A DNA stretch of 64,000 nucleotides from Candidatus Accumulibacter propinquus (GCA_016714935.1 JADKBU010000003.1:62001-126000), one strand, 5' to 3'. Shown: positions 43,234 to 54,418, counted from the stretch's first letter. Notes: generated by a model not told the origin, from the letters alone. Numbers and translations: made by a program.

Positions 43234-45617
43234 CTGCCTCCGCCCTTGTTCTCGGAGGCTGCAGCGGCGAGTGCACGATGTCGCGTCAACGCCTGTTCGA
43301 AATCGGCGTACGCGCGTCGCAACATATCCGGCCAGTCGGCGGTGGTCGGCTGACCGGCGCGCAGCAACAACTCCAGTCGCTTCGCCTGCTCCGACAGCGC
43401 CAGGGCGCCGATCGTCGCGCTCGACGACTTGAGCGTATGAGCCGCACGCTGCAGTGCCGGCGCGTCGCCCCGGTTGGCGGCGTCGTCAATCTCCGCCAGC
43501 AATTTGACGGCATTCTGGACGAACAGGTCGAGGACCCGGTCGGCGAACCCAGGATTGCTGCCGTCGGCAACCATCGGCAGCGACTGGACGACGCTGGGGT
43601 CGAAAAGCAACACTTCGCGCCGCTCGCGAAGCGCCGCCTCGGCGTCGCGCGGAGGGCCGGCGCCGTCGGCAGGCAGTTGCGTCCGCAGGTGACGTTCGAG
43701 AGCGGCAGTCAGTTGCGCCCGGTTGATCGGTTTCGCCAGATAGTCGTTCATGCCGGCAGTCAGGCAAGCTTCGCGGTCGCCGGCCAGGGCGTTGGCCGTC
43801 AGGGCAATGATCGGCAATGGGCTGCGACCGGCAGCCTGCTCGATGGTACGAATCCGACGCGTCGCTTCGAAGCCGTCCATCACCGGCATCTGGCAATCCA
43901 TCAGGATTGCGTCATAGGCCGTGGTGCGCACCGCGGTTACGGCCTGCGCGCCGTCGTGTGCCAGATCGACCTCGCAGCCGAGGCTCCTGAGGATGGCGCC
44001 GGAGATTTCGCGATTGACCTCGTTGTCCTCGACGAGCAGCACGCGTCCGCCGACGCGCGCGCCGGCGGCGGGCAACGATGCCTGCGGCGGCAGTGCGCCG
44101 TGATGGCGCACGGCGGATTGCCGGAACCAGAAGGTCGAGCCGCATCCTTCCTCGCTCTCGAAGCCGACTTCACCTTCCATGCGCTGCGCCAGTTCGCGGA
44201 TGATGACCAGGCCGAGGCCGGTGCCGCCAAACTTGCGGGTCGTCGAATTGTCGGCCTGGGTGAAGGGGGTGAAGAGCTTCTCGCCGGTGGCGCGCGCGAT
44301 GCCGACGCCGGTGTCGCTGACCGCGTAACAGATCCGGCAGCGCGCCTGATCAGTGCTGTCCTGGTTTGCGGGGGAGGGCTCGCAAGTGAGCGAGAGGAAG
44401 ATCGTGCCGCGCTCGGTAAACTTGACGGCGTTGCTCAACAGGTTGCTGAGGATCTGCTTGACCCGATAGGGGTCGCCGAGCACCGCCTCGGGCAGGTCCG
44501 GGGCGATCACCGCGCTCAGCAGGATGCCCTTCGCCGAGGCCATTTCGATGAACGGCTGCACAACTTCTTCCGCGAGTCGCCTCGGGCTGAAAGGGACGCA
44601 TTCGAGTTCGAGCCGGTCGGACTCGATCTTCGACAGATCAAGGATGTTGTTGAGCAGGTGCATCAGCGACTCGGCCGACATCCGCAAGGTATCGATCTGG
44701 CGGTGCTGCGCTTCGGAGAGCGGCGTATCGAGCAGCAGGTCGGCCATGCCGATGACGCCGTTCATCGGCGTGCGGATCTCGTGACTCATGTTGGCCAGGA
44801 AACGCGACTTGGCGACGTTGGCACTTTCGGCCTGTTCCTTGGCCAGCCGTAGTTGCGCGGTGCGCGATTCGACCTGCTTTTCGAGCGTGGCGCGGTGCTC
44901 CCGCAGTTCATCGTCGCGGCTCTCGACTTCATGCAGCATGGCGTTGAAGCCGCTGATCAGTTCGCCGACCTCGTCGCGGCGCTGGACCGGCAGGCGTTGC
45001 GAATAGTCATTGCCGCTGGCGACCAGCCGCATCACCCGCGTCAGGTCGAGAATCGGACCCGAAACCGAGCGCTGCAAGCGTGCGGCGAGCAGCAGCGCCG
45101 CACCGAAAGCGACCAGCGCGTCGGCGAAGACGAGCAGCATGCGGTGTGCGGTGGCGGTCCACATCGGCTTCAGGTCGGACACGATGCTGAGGGTGCCGAT
45201 GACCTCCATGCCCTGCCGGATCGGGTAGTCGATCTTCAGCGAGTCGCTCCAGTAAGATCCGGAGACCATTGCCGTGCCGGCGCCGGGTTGTGTCGCTGCC
45301 GTGGCGGCCTGCGTGGTGGGGTAGTGCGCGAAGATCGCGCCGCCCGGCAGGGTGATCGATCCGGAAAGGATTTCCGGGCGCGCGCGCAGGCCGGAAAGGG
45401 TTTCGCTGCCGGTGCGCGGATCGTCGAAGGCGATCGCCGAGGCGCTGCTGGCGGCGAGAACCTCGGCCATGCCGGTCAACTTGGCCAGTTCGGCTTCGCG
45501 GTTGTTGTTGATCTCCGAGGCGGCAAACAGCAGCGTGCTGATCAGCAGGGCGGCGCCTGACGTCAGACCGATGATCAGCATCAGTTTGGCCTTCAGTGGC
45601 CGATCGGCAAAGCGCAT
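43230..45617 (-). CDS. Hybrid sensor histidine kinase with REC and Hpt domains
   Basis: A 795-residue membrane kinase. Helices at about 10-32 and 158-180 bracket a periplasmic domain, followed by HAMP, a coiled coil and the kinase core (H279 in ANMSHEIRTPMNG; NLLSNAVKFTERG; DTGVGIA; GGTGLGLVI). A receiver (LLVEDNEVNREI, LMDCQMPVMDG) and a C-terminal Hpt (AAHTLKSSSATIGA) complete the phosphorelay. The start at 45617 lies 1 base past the yfiR stop (TGAGATG). Coupling to a YfiR protein and an EAL regulator suggests a periplasmic signal feeding into c-di-GMP. Confidence 0.92.
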   Translation of the reverse strand: MRFADRPLKAKLMLIIGLTSGAALLISTLLFAASEINNNREAELAKLTGMAEVLAASSASAIAFDDPRTGSETLSGLRARPEILSGSITLPGGAIFAHYPTTQAATAATQPGAGTAMVSGSYWSDSLKIDYPIRQGMEVIGTLSIVSDLKPMWTATAHRMLLVFADALVAFGAALLLAARLQRSVSGPILDLTRVMRLVASGNDYSQRLPVQRRDEVGELISGFNAMLHEVESRDDELREHRATLEKQVESRTAQLRLAKEQAESANVAKSRFLANMSHEIRTPMNGVIGMADLLLDTPLSEAQHRQIDTLRMSAESLMHLLNNILDLSKIESDRLELECVPFSPRRLAEEVVQPFIEMASAKGILLSAVIAPDLPEAVLGDPYRVKQILSNLLSNAVKFTERGTIFLSLTCEPSPANQDSTDQARCRICYAVSDTGVGIARATGEKLFTPFTQADNSTTRKFGGTGLGLVIIRELAQRMEGEVGFESEEGCGSTFWFRQSAVRHHGALPPQASLPAAGARVGGRVLLVEDNEVNREISGAILRSLGCEVDLAHDGAQAVTAVRTTAYDAILMDCQMPVMDGFEATRRIRTIEQAAGRSPLPIIALTANALAGDREACLTAGMNDYLAKPINRAQLTAALERHLRTQLPADGAGPPRDAEAALRERREVLLFDPSVVQSLPMVADGSNPGFADRVLDLFVQNAVKLLAEIDDAANRGDAPALQRAAHTLKSSSATIGALALSEQAKRLELLLRAGQPTTADWPDMLRRAYADFEQALTRHRALAAAASENKGGGR

Positions 45618-45618
45618 C

Positions 45619-46182
45619 TCAGTTTTTTCCCTTGAAGTTCGCCAGGTTGCGTGCGAGTTTGAGCAGATTGGAACTGGCCTTGAACTGCGCCTGCTCAAGC
45701 GCTTCGCGATTGACTTCGAACTGCAGCCTTCCTTCGCCCTGAACGATGCCGATTGCGCCGCCGACATCGATGAAGCCGTCGGCATCGCTGACGGTCAACA
45801 CCGCCTGGCCGGCGAGCGTGCGTAGTACATAGGCCAGGCGGCGGGTTTCCGCAGCGCCGATGAACAGCACATGACAGGGCCGCGTTTCGTCCACGTGGCC
45901 GAGCAATCGTACCGCTACCGGACGTCCTTGCGCCTGGCGGTTTTCCAGTGCCGTCAATGCGCTGCCGATCGAATCGCGGCCAAGCAGGCAGATCAACAGG
46001 GGCGCTTCCGGGGTGGCGAAAGTGCGTTCTGGCCACTCGACATAGCGCGCGAAGTTTAGCACGAAGGCGGCTTTGGCCTGCGGTTCGGCCAGGCTGCCCT
46101 GTGCCGGGGCGGTATCGCTGAGCGCCATGGCGAGGGCGACTGCCGGGAGTGCAGCCGACCAGCGCCAGGCGACGGAAATCAC
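45619..46182 (-). CDS. YfiR-family periplasmic protein (DUF4154)
   Basis: About 187 residues with a signal peptide and the YfiR pattern AAFVLNFARYVEWPERTF, ICLLGRD, HVLFIG, VLTVSDADGFIDVGGAIGIV and FEVNREALEQAQFKASSNLLKLA. YfiR proteins bind partner sensor domains in the periplasm and restrain their output. Here the partner is probably the adjoining kinase. The GTG at 46182 is a guess: no ATG precedes the signal sequence after the end of the receptor gene. The frame is open to 46341. Confidence 0.85.
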   Translation of the reverse strand: MISVAWRWSAALPAVALAMALSDTAPAQGSLAEPQAKAAFVLNFARYVEWPERTFATPEAPLLICLLGRDSIGSALTALENRQAQGRPVAVRLLGHVDETRPCHVLFIGAAETRRLAYVLRTLAGQAVLTVSDADGFIDVGGAIGIVQGEGRLQFEVNREALEQAQFKASSNLLKLARNLANFKGKN

Positions 46183-46193
46183 GCCACCTGTTC

Positions 46194-47602
46194 TCAGAAC
46201 TGCCACTTGGCCTTGACGTACATGCCGCGCTGCAGTTCGAGTTGCTGCGACGGCAGCAGACCGGGCACGAATTCCGGATGGCTGTGGTCGAGGAGGTTCT
46301 GCCCGACCAGCGACACTTCGAGATCGCGCGTCGGCCGCCACGCATAGCGCAGGTCGAGGCTGATGTAAGCCGGAACGCCGAGTGGGGAATCCTTGTCACC
46401 GAGCCTGCTGACGTAGCGCAGCCAGAGGTCGAACTGCTGCCGGTCGGACAGCGACAGCGAAGAACGCAGCGAAAGTTGATGCTGCGGATCGCTGGCATTG
46501 ATGTTCTTCGCGTTGTTGACCGAGATCGGGTCGCCGCTTTTCGACGTGGCGGTCAGGCGCAGGAAGCTGTAACTCGGCTGGATTCGCCACCACGTCAGCG
46601 GGTACCAGTCGAGCGCGACTTCCACGCCACTGGTCCGCGCCTTGATGCTGTTGTCCGGGATGATGTCCTGGATAAGGTGCGCTGCCGGCGCGAACGCAAG
46701 CTGTTGCGTGCCCAGCATCGCCGAGCGCAGGTCTGCGTACTGATTGTAGAAAGTGGCGACATCGGCGGACAGGTTGGCGGCGAATTGTTGTCGGTAACCG
46801 AGTTCGTAGGCGAGCACCGTTTCGACTTTCAACTGGTGGTCGTCAGGGATGTCATCAGCCGCTGACCGTTGCCGGTCACCCAGTCGCCACGAAACCCGAC
46901 GCGTTCGGCGTGCCAGTAGTCGTTGCCGCTGCGGCCATCGGCGGTGACTGCCTGATCACGCGTGAAGGCTTTTCCCCAGACGCGGAAATGACCGTTGCCC
47001 GCCTCTCCCCCATGGCGAAAAGCGACCAGTGCGCGTTCCTCGGTACCGGCCGCGCCGACCAGCAGGTCGCCCTGCGTGTCGCGCGCCCGACGGGTGATGA
47101 TGTTGATCACCCCATTGACCGCGTTGGCGCCCCACATCGCCGCGCCCGGGCCACGCACCACCTCGATGCGGTCGATGTCTTCGAGCAGCGTGTCCTGGTC
47201 CTCCCAGACGACGCCGGAAAACAGCGGTGAGTAGATACTGCGCCCGTCCATCAATACCAGCAGCTTGTTGCCCCAGCGGTCGTTGAAGCCGCGGATGCTG
47301 ACCGCCCAGCGGTTGTTGGCGAGGCTGGCGACGTTGACCCCGGGCGCCATGCGCAAGGCCTCGGGAATGCTGGTTGCACCCGAACGTTCGATGTCCTCGC
47401 GGCTGATGACGAACACCGCCGCGGCGACATCGTGCAGGCGTTCGGCCTTGCGTGAGACGCTGGTGACCTCGACGCCGAGCAGTTCCTCGAGACCGATGTC
47501 CGGGGGGTCCTGCGCGTCGGCGGCGGTGACCGAGGCGCAGCCCAGGGCCAGTACGATGGCCAGGGGAAGGAATCGCAACGTGCCAGGAGGACGCCGTTCC
47601 AT
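46194..47602 (-). pseudogene. TonB-dependent receptor broken by an internal deletion and frame change
   Basis: The N-terminal part (47602 to 46829, 257 codons) has a signal peptide, DIGLEELLGVEVTSVSRKAE and a complete plug domain (VVRGPGAAMWGANAVNGVINIITR), then the first barrel strands. It stops at 46829-46831. In another frame, DDIPDDHQLKVETVLAYELGYR continues to the end of a normal barrel (QRGMYVKAKWQF, ending at 46194). Together they give about 470 residues, whereas such receptors are about 650-700, so roughly 200 residues of mid-barrel are gone. AUG context GGAGAAATAACA precedes the start. An assembly error is the main alternative. Confidence 0.85.
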
Positions 47603-47664
47603 TGTTATTTCTCCATCCGGGGTTGGGCAGGATTGTAGGGATATTCCACTTCTGGCACCACCGG

Positions 47665-48999
47665 CTACTGCTTGATCGCCGAGACAGCATGCCGTAGCAA
47701 GGCGCCGAGCAGGATTGCCGCGAGCAGCAGACTGAGCGCCGAGGCCAGCCAGAAGCCGGCGACGCCCATCGGCTGGCTGATTCGGAAGGCCAGCCACCAG
47801 CCGCCGAAAAGGCCGACGCCCCAGAAGCAGGCGAGGTGCACCAGCATCGGCGCGAAGGCGATCCGGTAGCCGCGCAGGGCGTGCGCGGCAACGGTCTGCA
47901 CGGCGTCGAAGACCTGGTACAGGGCCACATAGCCGAGCAGTCCCAGGGCCACCGTCTGCACGGCCGGGTCGTCGGTGTAGGCGGCGACGAGTGGCCCGGC
48001 GATCGACCACAACAGCAGCCCGAGCAGCGCCGACAGGCCACCTGCCAGCAGCATGCCGGCGGCGATCGACGATTCGGCGCGTCGCCAGTCACGCGCGCCG
48101 GCTGCCTGTCCGACCTGCGCCAGGGTGGCGACGGCCAGTGCCAGGGGCAGCATGTAGCAGATCGCGGCGAGGTTGGCGACGATGCGGTGGCCGGCCAGCA
48201 CCGTTGCTCCGAGCTGTGCGACAAACAAGGCCATCAGCGTGAACGAGGAAATCTCGACGAAATGCGAACAGCCCATGGGCAGTCCGAGCCGCAGCAGATC
48301 GTGCAGCGCCTTGCGGCGCGGTGGTTGCCAGCCGCTGAACAGCCGATAGGGCCGCAATGGCCTGCCGCAGGCCATGTAGCCCGCCGCACAGAGCATTGAG
48401 AAGCATCCCACGCTGGCGTTCGACAGACCACAGCCGAGCACGCCGAGCGCTTCGCCTCCCCAGCGGCCGGTGACCAGCAAGTAGGCCAGCACGGCGTGCA
48501 GCAGGGTGTTGCCGAGGCTGATCAGCAACAGCGGCCGTGGCTTGCCGAGGGCGTTGCAGAAAGCGTGGAAGGTCCGGTAGAGCAGGACTGCCGGCAGGCC
48601 GATGGCGAGCAGGCCCAGGTAGGCGCGGGCCTTGCCTTCGACCTCCGGGTCGATCCGCGACAGTGCCAGCAGGGGATCCGGGTGGAGCAGAATCAGCACG
48701 CCGGGCACGCTCAGCAGCAGCGCCAGCCACAGCGCCTGCTGCAGGGCTGCGGCGATCTGCTCGTCGTGGCCGGCGCCGTGCAGGTGCGCGACGGTCGGTG
48801 CGACGGCCTGCAGGATGCCGGCCAACGCAAACAGCACCGAGATGTAGATGCCGCCGCCCACCGCCACCGCGGCCAGGTCGTCGGTGGCGTAGTGGCCGAG
48901 CAGGACGGTATCGATGACCATCATGCCCATCGAAGCCAGGTGCGCGACCAGCATCGGCAGCGCGTGCGCGAGAATCCGTCGGAACTGCTGCGCTAACAT
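47665..48999 (-). CDS. MATE-family efflux transporter (NorM-like)
   Basis: A 444-residue protein with about twelve membrane segments in two related halves. LAHALPMLVAHLASMGMMVIDTVLLGHY and the mid-protein LRLGLPMGCSHFVEISSFTLMALFVAQLGATVLAGHRI are MATE signatures. It would export cationic compounds using Na+ or H+. The start at 48999 is taken because the upstream extension to 49095 is not hydrophobic or conserved. It lies 62 bases upstream of the broken receptor gene. Confidence 0.9.
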   Translation of the reverse strand: MLAQQFRRILAHALPMLVAHLASMGMMVIDTVLLGHYATDDLAAVAVGGGIYISVLFALAGILQAVAPTVAHLHGAGHDEQIAAALQQALWLALLLSVPGVLILLHPDPLLALSRIDPEVEGKARAYLGLLAIGLPAVLLYRTFHAFCNALGKPRPLLLISLGNTLLHAVLAYLLVTGRWGGEALGVLGCGLSNASVGCFSMLCAAGYMACGRPLRPYRLFSGWQPPRRKALHDLLRLGLPMGCSHFVEISSFTLMALFVAQLGATVLAGHRIVANLAAICYMLPLALAVATLAQVGQAAGARDWRRAESSIAAGMLLAGGLSALLGLLLWSIAGPLVAAYTDDPAVQTVALGLLGYVALYQVFDAVQTVAAHALRGYRIAFAPMLVHLACFWGVGLFGGWWLAFRISQPMGVAGFWLASALSLLLAAILLGALLRHAVSAIKQ

Positions 49000-49335
49000 G
49001 CGCTCGACCGTCGCCTCGGCGCTGCGACACGCCTGCCGAAGCTTTTGCTGCCGGCGGCTTCCCGGATCTCGGCAAGGCGAGCGCACGCGCGCCAACGGGC
49101 AGGCGTGCGAGTGGCGCGATCGAAGGTATCAAGAAGGATCAGCATGCGGGACGAAGGCAGCTCGGAAGTCCCTGCAGGCTACCGGATTTTGCGGCTGAGC
49201 GGGGGCACGACGCCGGTAAAGGCGGATTTTGCTGCGGCTGCGCGAAGTTTCTGCCCGGATTCCGACGCTGCGGGTTGAAACACAACCGCGCTTGTAATAG
49301 GGTTTCGACTTTTGCCCAGCAGGGAGACGCGCAAA
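49000..49335. other. Divergent intergenic region between MATE and paaK genes
   Basis: No gene seen in about 336 bases. It contains a 10-base direct repeat CGGATTTTGC at 49183 and 49223 (40 bases apart, each followed by GGCTG) and a GGTTG-N5-CAACC dyad at 49273-49287 upstream of paaK. These could be regulator sites; a well-spaced promoter was not found. Confidence 0.4.
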
Positions 49336-50649
<1,314 letters not shown>

Positions 50650-50784
50650 TCAGGTCAGCAGGGCAGGGGAAATGAATTCGCTACGCTCTACGGATGGTCT
50701 GGTAAACTGCCGCAGGCGCTTTCCGACGCGGTGCGACCACCGAGCGGGGTACTGCTCAACCTGGCCTGCCTTGAGGGGCAATAA

Positions 50785-51618
50785 ATGATGCTGAATTCAG
50801 GTTTGGCGCGCGCGCTGTGGCTCGCGCTGCTGACATTTGTGCTGGCCGGGACAAGTCGTGCGGAAGATCTGGTCATCCCCGGCAGCGGCAATCCGGAATA
50901 TGTTCTCGGCCAGTTGGCGCAGGCGTTCAATGCGCGTCAGTCGCAACATCGGGTGGTGGTGCCGCCGTCTACCGGAACGGCGGGCGCCCTGCGCGACGTC
51001 GGGGAGGGCCTCTCGCCGCTGGGGCGCGTCGGGCGGATGCTCAAGGATGACGAGCGCAAGCAGGGTTTCCTTTATGTTTCGCTCGGTCGCGATCCGGTGG
51101 TCATCGCTGGCGGAGCCGGCGTCACCGTCCGCAACCTCAGCACCAGCCAGTTGGTCGACATCTACAGCGGCAAGATCACCAACTGGAGCGATCTCGGCGG
51201 CAAGGCGGCGCCGATTCGCGCGGTCGGACGCGAAAACTCCGACGCCAGTCGCCAGGCCGTCGCCAGAGTGATCAAAGCGTTCAAGGACATCACCTTCGGA
51301 CCCGGTGTCAAGATCGTGAACCTCGACCCGCAGTTGCTCGCCTTGCTCGACCGTTACCCCAGCAGCCTCGGGTTCCTGAATCGTTCGGCGCTGGCCGCGT
51401 GCACCACCAGGGTGGTTCATCTGGCCCTCGACGGCGTCGATCCGACTCCGGAAAACCTGGAACGTGGGAGCTACCCGGCCTGGGTCGAACTCGGACTGAT
51501 CCACAAGCCGAATGGACTGACTCCCGCCGCCAGGGCTTTCCTCGATTTCATCCGTTCGCCCGAGGGAGAGCGCATGCTTCGTCGCTACGGTATCCTGCCC
51601 CCCGGCGGCCCGGGTTGA
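50785..51618 (+). CDS. PstS-like periplasmic substrate-binding protein
   Basis: A 277-residue exported protein: signal peptide (ALWLALLTFVLAGTSRA), then a PBP-like domain with DLVIPGSGNPEYVLGQLAQAF, VPPSTGTAGALRDV and LVDIYSGKITNWSDLGG, the phosphate-binding-protein pattern. No pstCAB genes follow. Instead a hybrid kinase gene begins 25 bases downstream, suggesting that it serves as a ligand sensor for that kinase rather than in transport. Confidence 0.85.
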   Translation: MMLNSGLARALWLALLTFVLAGTSRAEDLVIPGSGNPEYVLGQLAQAFNARQSQHRVVVPPSTGTAGALRDVGEGLSPLGRVGRMLKDDERKQGFLYVSLGRDPVVIAGGAGVTVRNLSTSQLVDIYSGKITNWSDLGGKAAPIRAVGRENSDASRQAVARVIKAFKDITFGPGVKIVNLDPQLLALLDRYPSSLGFLNRSALAACTTRVVHLALDGVDPTPENLERGSYPAWVELGLIHKPNGLTPAARAFLDFIRSPEGERMLRRYGILPPGGPG

Positions 51619-51643
51619 CCGACGGCGCATCGCAGCGCTCCCG

Positions 51644-54292
51644 ATGCGCCGCTTCTCGCTCACCTTCACGCTGATCCTGGCTTTTGCCCTGCTGGCGGCG
51701 ATCTCGCTATGGACCGCTTTCCAGGTATCCGGGAGAGCCCTGCAGGCGACCGTCGAAGCCGAGGAGCGCGACGAAATGCAGACCATCGGCCGCGTGCTCG
51801 AGGAACTCGTTGTCGAACATTCGTTGCGGGCCCGCCTGACGGCCCGTCTCACGGCCGGTCGGGACAGCCTCGGGGCGACGCTTGCCAATAACGCCCAGGG
51901 CAAAAGAACGACGACGCTGAGTGCGGTCGTTGATAGCGCGCGCGAGGCCAGCGAGATCGATCTCATCGAGGTGACCGACAGTCGGGAAGTGATCGTCTAC
52001 CGGAGCCAGGAACCGGAACGACATGGCGATCGGTCGTCGAGTTGGGGCGTGTTCGAGGCGCTGGAAGGCGCCAGCCAGATGGTCAGCGACCTTGACGGCG
52101 GCGCCTTGACGCTGCGCGCCATCGAACCGATCCGTGTCCAGGACAGGATTGTCGGCACGGTCAGTGCCGGCGTCCGCGTGGATAACGCGCTGTTGGAGAG
52201 GCTGGGCCGGGAGTTGGATGCCGATCTGTTTCTGGTGTCGAGGAACGGCGAGCGCCTGGCGGTGTCGACGAACCGGGCGCGCACGCTCGACCCGCTCCTG
52301 ATTCAGGAAGCGCTGACCCAGAAGATCCCGGTCTATCGCCAGTCGCGTGCAGCACACGAAACCGTTGGCTATCTGCCGCTGACCATTGTTGACAACGCCT
52401 ACGTGATGGTCGCCGTGACGGACAGTGCTGCGGCCTACCAACGGCTGGAGGATGCCAATCAACGTGCCGCCGGGTATGCGCTGGTCATCCTGGCGGCCAG
52501 CAGCGTGCTTGGTATTCTGCTATTGCGCTGGGTTCTCAGGCCGTTGCGGGCGCTGCGCAGGAAAGCCGAAGGAATGGCTGCCGAGATGACCGGCAGCAGC
52601 ATCGCGGCGAACACCGGCAACGAGGTGCAGTCGGTAGTGAACGTTCTGGAGACCTTGACCGACCGTCTGGTGGCGCGCAACAGCGAACTGGTCGAGGCCA
52701 GGCAGACCGCCGAGGCCGCCAGTCGCACCAAGTCGCAATTCCTGTCGAACATGAGCCACGAAATCCGTACGCCGCTCAACGGTATCCTGGGCATGGCCGA
52801 GGTCCTCGCGCGTACGCCCCTCAACGAGCAGCAGAACCGCTACCTGCACGCCATTACCAGCGCCGGGCGAGCGTTGCACGAACTGTTGGGCGACATTCTG
52901 GACCTGGCCAAGATCGAAGCCGGCAAGATCGTTCTCGAGCGCATCGACTTCGAACTCCAGACCGTGCTCGCCCAGTTCTCCGAGGTTTTTCGGGAGCTCG
53001 CGTCGGCGCGTGGGAATACCCTGCTGACCGACTTCCGAACCCCCGCCAGCCTGCCGCTGCACGGTGACCCGACACGGCTGCGCCAGGTGTTGTCGAACCT
53101 GATGACCAACGCCATCAAGTTCACCGAGGGCGGCACGATTACGCTGACCGCCTCGAGGATCGATCCGCGTCCCGGCGATGCACGCGTCTGGTTGCGCTTC
53201 AGCGTCCGCGACACCGGCATCGGCATCGCGCCCGAGGCGATTGCCGGGTTGTTTCAGCCCTTCGTCCAGGCAGACCAGTCCACTACCCGTCGTTTCGGCG
53301 GCAGCGGGTTGGGCCTGGTGATCAGCAAACATCTGGTCGAATTGATGGGGGGAACAATCAGTGCGGACAGCGTCGTCGGCGGCGGCAGCGTGTTCGCCAT
53401 CGAACTGCCGTTTGTCGAAGCGGCGTCTCCGCCAGCCGAAGAGCCGGCGGAGCGCCGCCGCCTGCACAGGCTTGCGGCCCGGATTCTGGTTGCCGAGGAC
53501 AACCCGGTGAATCAGGCGGTGATCGAAGCCATGCTCGGGCAGATCGGCGCCACCCCGACGATCGTCGAAAATGGTGCGCTGGCGATCGAGGCATTGAGCA
53601 AGGGCAGCTTCGATCTGGTGCTGATGGATTGCCAGATGCCGGTCATGGACGGCTATCGAGCGACTGCGACGATTCGCGCACTGCCGACTGCGGCGTCACG
53701 GGTGCCGATCCTGGCCCTTACCGCCAACGCACTCCCCGAGGATCGGCAGCGCTGCCTCGATGCCGGCATGAACGATTACCTGAGCAAGCCGATCCGCCTT
53801 GATCCGCTGCATGCCTGCCTGCTTCGCTGGCTGCCCGCAAGCGACGCCTCGCCGGGGGCTTCGCCGCCTCCCGGGCCGGCCGTCGCTGCCGTCGCGTTCC
53901 CGGTCACGGCGCCGTCGAGCGCCGTGCTCGACCGCCACGCCCTGCTCGACAACCCGAGCTTCAACCGAGGCGGCAGTGGCGATCTGGTGCAGCGGGTAGT
54001 CGGTCTCTACCTGGGCGATGCACCGAACCTGCTCGCCGGCATCCGCACTCACCTGCCGGAAGGCGCCTGGCCGGAGCTTGCACGCGCAGCCCACAGCCTG
54101 AAGTCTTCGAGTGCCGCGGTTGGCCTGACGGCTGTTTCAAGCGGCGCTGCGCGCATCGAAGCACTCGCCCGAAGCGAGGACGGTCCCGGGATCGAGGAGG
54201 CCCTGGCCGCTCTCGGCGCCGACTTCGAGTTGGGCATTGCCGCGCTGCGGGCCGAACTTGAACACCGCGCCGGCACGCAGTCCACCGGCTGA
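51644..54292 (+). CDS. Hybrid sensor histidine kinase with double-CACHE-like sensor, REC and Hpt
   Basis: An 882-residue membrane kinase. TM1 (LTFTLILAFALLAAISLW) and TM2 (ALVILAASSVLGILLLRWVL) enclose a large periplasmic sensor. HAMP and coiled coil lead to H372 in SNMSHEIRTPLNG, with NLMTNAIKFTEGG, DTGIGIAPE and GGSGLGLVIS. The receiver has ILVAEDNPVNQAVI and LMDCQMPVMDG, and the Hpt has AAHSLKSSSAAVGL. It is downstream of, and probably translated with, the PstS-like protein. No separate response regulator follows. Confidence 0.92.
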   Translation: MRRFSLTFTLILAFALLAAISLWTAFQVSGRALQATVEAEERDEMQTIGRVLEELVVEHSLRARLTARLTAGRDSLGATLANNAQGKRTTTLSAVVDSAREASEIDLIEVTDSREVIVYRSQEPERHGDRSSSWGVFEALEGASQMVSDLDGGALTLRAIEPIRVQDRIVGTVSAGVRVDNALLERLGRELDADLFLVSRNGERLAVSTNRARTLDPLLIQEALTQKIPVYRQSRAAHETVGYLPLTIVDNAYVMVAVTDSAAAYQRLEDANQRAAGYALVILAASSVLGILLLRWVLRPLRALRRKAEGMAAEMTGSSIAANTGNEVQSVVNVLETLTDRLVARNSELVEARQTAEAASRTKSQFLSNMSHEIRTPLNGILGMAEVLARTPLNEQQNRYLHAITSAGRALHELLGDILDLAKIEAGKIVLERIDFELQTVLAQFSEVFRELASARGNTLLTDFRTPASLPLHGDPTRLRQVLSNLMTNAIKFTEGGTITLTASRIDPRPGDARVWLRFSVRDTGIGIAPEAIAGLFQPFVQADQSTTRRFGGSGLGLVISKHLVELMGGTISADSVVGGGSVFAIELPFVEAASPPAEEPAERRRLHRLAARILVAEDNPVNQAVIEAMLGQIGATPTIVENGALAIEALSKGSFDLVLMDCQMPVMDGYRATATIRALPTAASRVPILALTANALPEDRQRCLDAGMNDYLSKPIRLDPLHACLLRWLPASDASPGASPPPGPAVAAVAFPVTAPSSAVLDRHALLDNPSFNRGGSGDLVQRVVGLYLGDAPNLLAGIRTHLPEGAWPELARAAHSLKSSSAAVGLTAVSSGAARIEALARSEDGPGIEEALAALGADFELGIAALRAELEHRAGTQSTG

Positions 54293-54397
54293 TGGTCGTC
54301 GGTCGCTGATCATTCCCGTCTTCCGGGAAAACTTGCCAGGCGGTCGGCAATTCCCTCGAACGCCTTTCGTCAGCGGTGCGCGAACGATCCAAAGTGA

Positions 54398-54418
54398 GCT
54401 GCCACCGCCGGTGGCAGC
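54398..54418. terminator. Perfect 9-bp hairpin after the hybrid kinase gene
   Basis: Arms of 9 bp (54398-54406 and 54410-54418, GCTGCCACC and its complement) around GCC. It lies 106 bases after the kinase stop in the 235-base gap before the next gene. There is no T-run, so termination is not certain. Confidence 0.45.

Noticed and set aside
49275..49300. TTGAAA...TAATAG as a sigma-70 promoter for paaK
   Set aside because: The spacer is only 14 bases, too short for a normal promoter.
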